Shown one piece after another: positions 40,538-41,446 of a DNA stretch of 41,446 bases; position 1 is the first letter of the stretch, and the number at the start of each line of letters is the position of its first letter. Below the pieces are notes generated by a model that saw only the letters and a list, made by a program, of their open reading frames with translations, did no database searches and was not told where the DNA came from. Where the stretch lies: the NCBI GenBank assembly GCA_003151935.1, contig PLYZ01000026.1, positions 1-41,446 of the forward strand. The letters are read 5' to 3'. The DNA comes from Candidatus Dormiibacterota bacterium (GTDB taxonomy: Bacteria > Chloroflexota > Dormibacteria > Dormibacterales > Dormibacteraceae). The translations under genes and the position numbers were made by a program.

Positions 40538-41233
40538 GTGGTCGTGAGGTTGAACGTGGTCGGCGCCGCGAGCGGCGCTGTGTATGTCGTGCTCGGCGTC
40601 GCCTGGGTGTGGCTTGCGCAGCCGCCCGCAACCGCGTGGGTGCTGGTGGCGTGGTTCGTCCTGGTCGCTGTGGTGGAGGCGTTCATCCCCGGTGAGGCCA
40701 ACCAGGTCACGCTGGCGCGGGCGCACCTCGCGGCGCCGGCGCTCGCCTACGCGGTGTCGCCCGGCCACCTCGGGCTGCTGGCCGTGGTGCTGGCGGTGGC
40801 AGGGTTGACCGACCTTGTCGACGGCACTATCGCGCGCCGCTTCGACCGGCCCTCTACGTTCGGCGGCGGCCTGGACCCGGTGGTGGACGGCGTGCTGCTG
40901 GGAGCGGTGGCGGTCGGGCTGTCGTTGGGCGGGAGCTTTCCGCTGTGGCTTGCGCTCGTGATCGTCGCGCGCTACCTGCTTCCGGCGGCCGGCGGGCTGG
41001 TGCTGATCTCGCTGCACCGCCGGCCGGAACTGCGGCACACGGTGAGCGGGCAGATCTCGACCTCGTTGATCATCATCCTGGTCGGCGGCATCTGCCTGTT
41101 TCGATCCCTGGGCCAGGATGCGACCAACGTCGTCATCGGCGCCGAGGTAGTGATCCCGATTGCGACGATCGCGACTTTTCTGCACCTGGCATGGGTTGCC
41201 CGGCGGCCGGTTGCCGTGGCTGAGCCCGGGTAA
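40538..41233 (+). CDS. CDP-alcohol phosphatidyltransferase family protein (231 aa)
   Basis: The family motif D-x2-DG-x2-AR-x8-G-x3-D-x3-D is perfect: D92, D95-G96, A99-R100, G109, D113, D117 (in TDLVDGTIARRF and GGGLDPVVD). Six transmembrane helices are visible. The enzyme joins a CDP-activated lipid or alcohol to an alcohol acceptor, as in phosphatidylglycerophosphate or phosphatidylinositol phosphate synthesis; the specificity is not evident. GTG 40538 follows the PBP stop by one base; GTG 40544 is an alternative. The stop codon lies inside the first copy of a downstream direct repeat. Confidence 0.9.
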   Translation: MVVRLNVVGAASGAVYVVLGVAWVWLAQPPATAWVLVAWFVLVAVVEAFIPGEANQVTLARAHLAAPALAYAVSPGHLGLLAVVLAVAGLTDLVDGTIARRFDRPSTFGGGLDPVVDGVLLGAVAVGLSLGGSFPLWLALVIVARYLLPAAGGLVLISLHRRPELRHTVSGQISTSLIIILVGGICLFRSLGQDATNVVIGAEVVIPIATIATFLHLAWVARRPVAVAEPG

Positions 41234-41334
41234 GATTGCTCTGGTCGCGCTAAGTGGGCGCGGTGTCCTTTATAGACACGGCACGGCTGCTGTTAGTGGC
41301 CCGGCTAAGATTGGGCGTGGTCGCGCTAAGTGGG
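41224..41334 (+). repeat. Near-identical 35-bp direct repeat pair
   Basis: The units at 41224-41258 and 41299-41334 share GCCCGG, then TAAGATTG, then TGGTCGCGCTAAGTGGG (17 bp exact). They differ by one base and a short replacement (CTC against GGCG). TAAGAT could serve as a -10 in each. Between them lies a small hairpin GTGTC/GACAC (41263-41267 and 41275-41279). A 9-bp inverted repeat CCGGCTAAG (41301-41309) and CTTAGCCGG (41366-41374) overlaps the second unit. The remaining bases to 41446 show no gene I can support. Confidence 0.55.
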
Positions 41335-41446
41335 GTGCTGGCGGTACCCTGAACCGGCAATCCGCCTTAGCCGGACCGAATTCCCGTGCTGAGGTCTGGG
41401 TTCTCACGCCTGGCCGCGGCGAACGGCGTTGAAGGTCGGGACCTGC

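Noticed and set aside
41160-41432. 90-aa ORF at the right end
   Set aside because: It starts in the wrong frame inside the phosphotransferase gene and runs through direct repeats without recognisable protein features.

Overview
The window is a GC-rich (roughly two-thirds G+C by eye), gene-dense bacterial chromosome segment. Genes are packed in ATGA, GTGA, TTGA and TGATG overlaps, with strong G/C preference at third codon positions. The gene set is wholly bacterial: trp and shikimate genes, NADH dehydrogenase-like subunits, a class A penicillin-binding protein, a DUF222-HNH protein and a Gram-positive-type LexA box. This points to an uncultivated Terrabacteria lineage (Dormibacterota, Chloroflexota or a deep Actinomycetota branch). 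The phylum is an inference; no rRNA gene is present to settle it.

Layout. (1) 1-3196: the 3' end of an NAD-dependent formate dehydrogenase locus, with the catalytic subunit C-terminus, a fused NuoE-NuoF subunit and a short iron-sulfur subunit. It ends at a bidirectional terminator. (2) 3244-4970, minus strand: an ECF sigma factor, a membrane protein that may be its anti-sigma, and a secreted Ala/Glu-rich protein. (3) 5052-5588: an HhH-GPD repair protein. (4) 5674-18906: an aromatic supraoperon of fifteen genes, trpE-G-D-C-F-B-A, aroH, aroF, tyrA, aroA, a B3/4-domain protein, a NUDIX protein, an aldo-keto reductase and menC. (5) 18903-21946: a phosphoesterase lipoprotein and an epimerase-like gene sharing a 27-bp divergent promoter, then a DUF222-HNH gene under a promoter carrying a LexA box. 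(6) 21978-23751: thrC, a MoaD/ThiS-like carrier and a NIL-domain protein, resembling a thiocarboxylate sulfur-transfer module. (7) 23755-24154: a frameshifted gene. (8) 24193-31240: a flavin monooxygenase-like protein, mnmA, a CopD-like membrane protein, a CBS protein and a heterodimeric ABC exporter. (9) 31332-32144: a GNAT acetyltransferase (minus strand). (10) 32143-38140: a small two-TM protein and an orphan nuoJ-K-L-M-N-like set. (11) 38293-41233: a class A PBP and a CDP-alcohol phosphotransferase, followed by a repeat-bearing intergenic tail.

The most unusual signals are these. The orphan complex I-like membrane arm has its expected proton-channel Glu and Lys residues replaced in several subunits (Glu to Gly or Pro, Lys to Arg). 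Three genes (sigma factor, nuoL-like, PBP) have CTG as the only plausible start codon. Many solitary genes have a TANNNT-like -10 element 6-10 nt before the start codon, suggesting leaderless mRNAs. The thrC-MoaD-NIL cluster may make sulfur amino acids through a protein thiocarboxylate. A frameshifted gene carries an exact 26-bp inverted copy of a stretch of the neighbouring monooxygenase gene. No tRNA, rRNA, CRISPR array, insertion sequence or prophage was seen.
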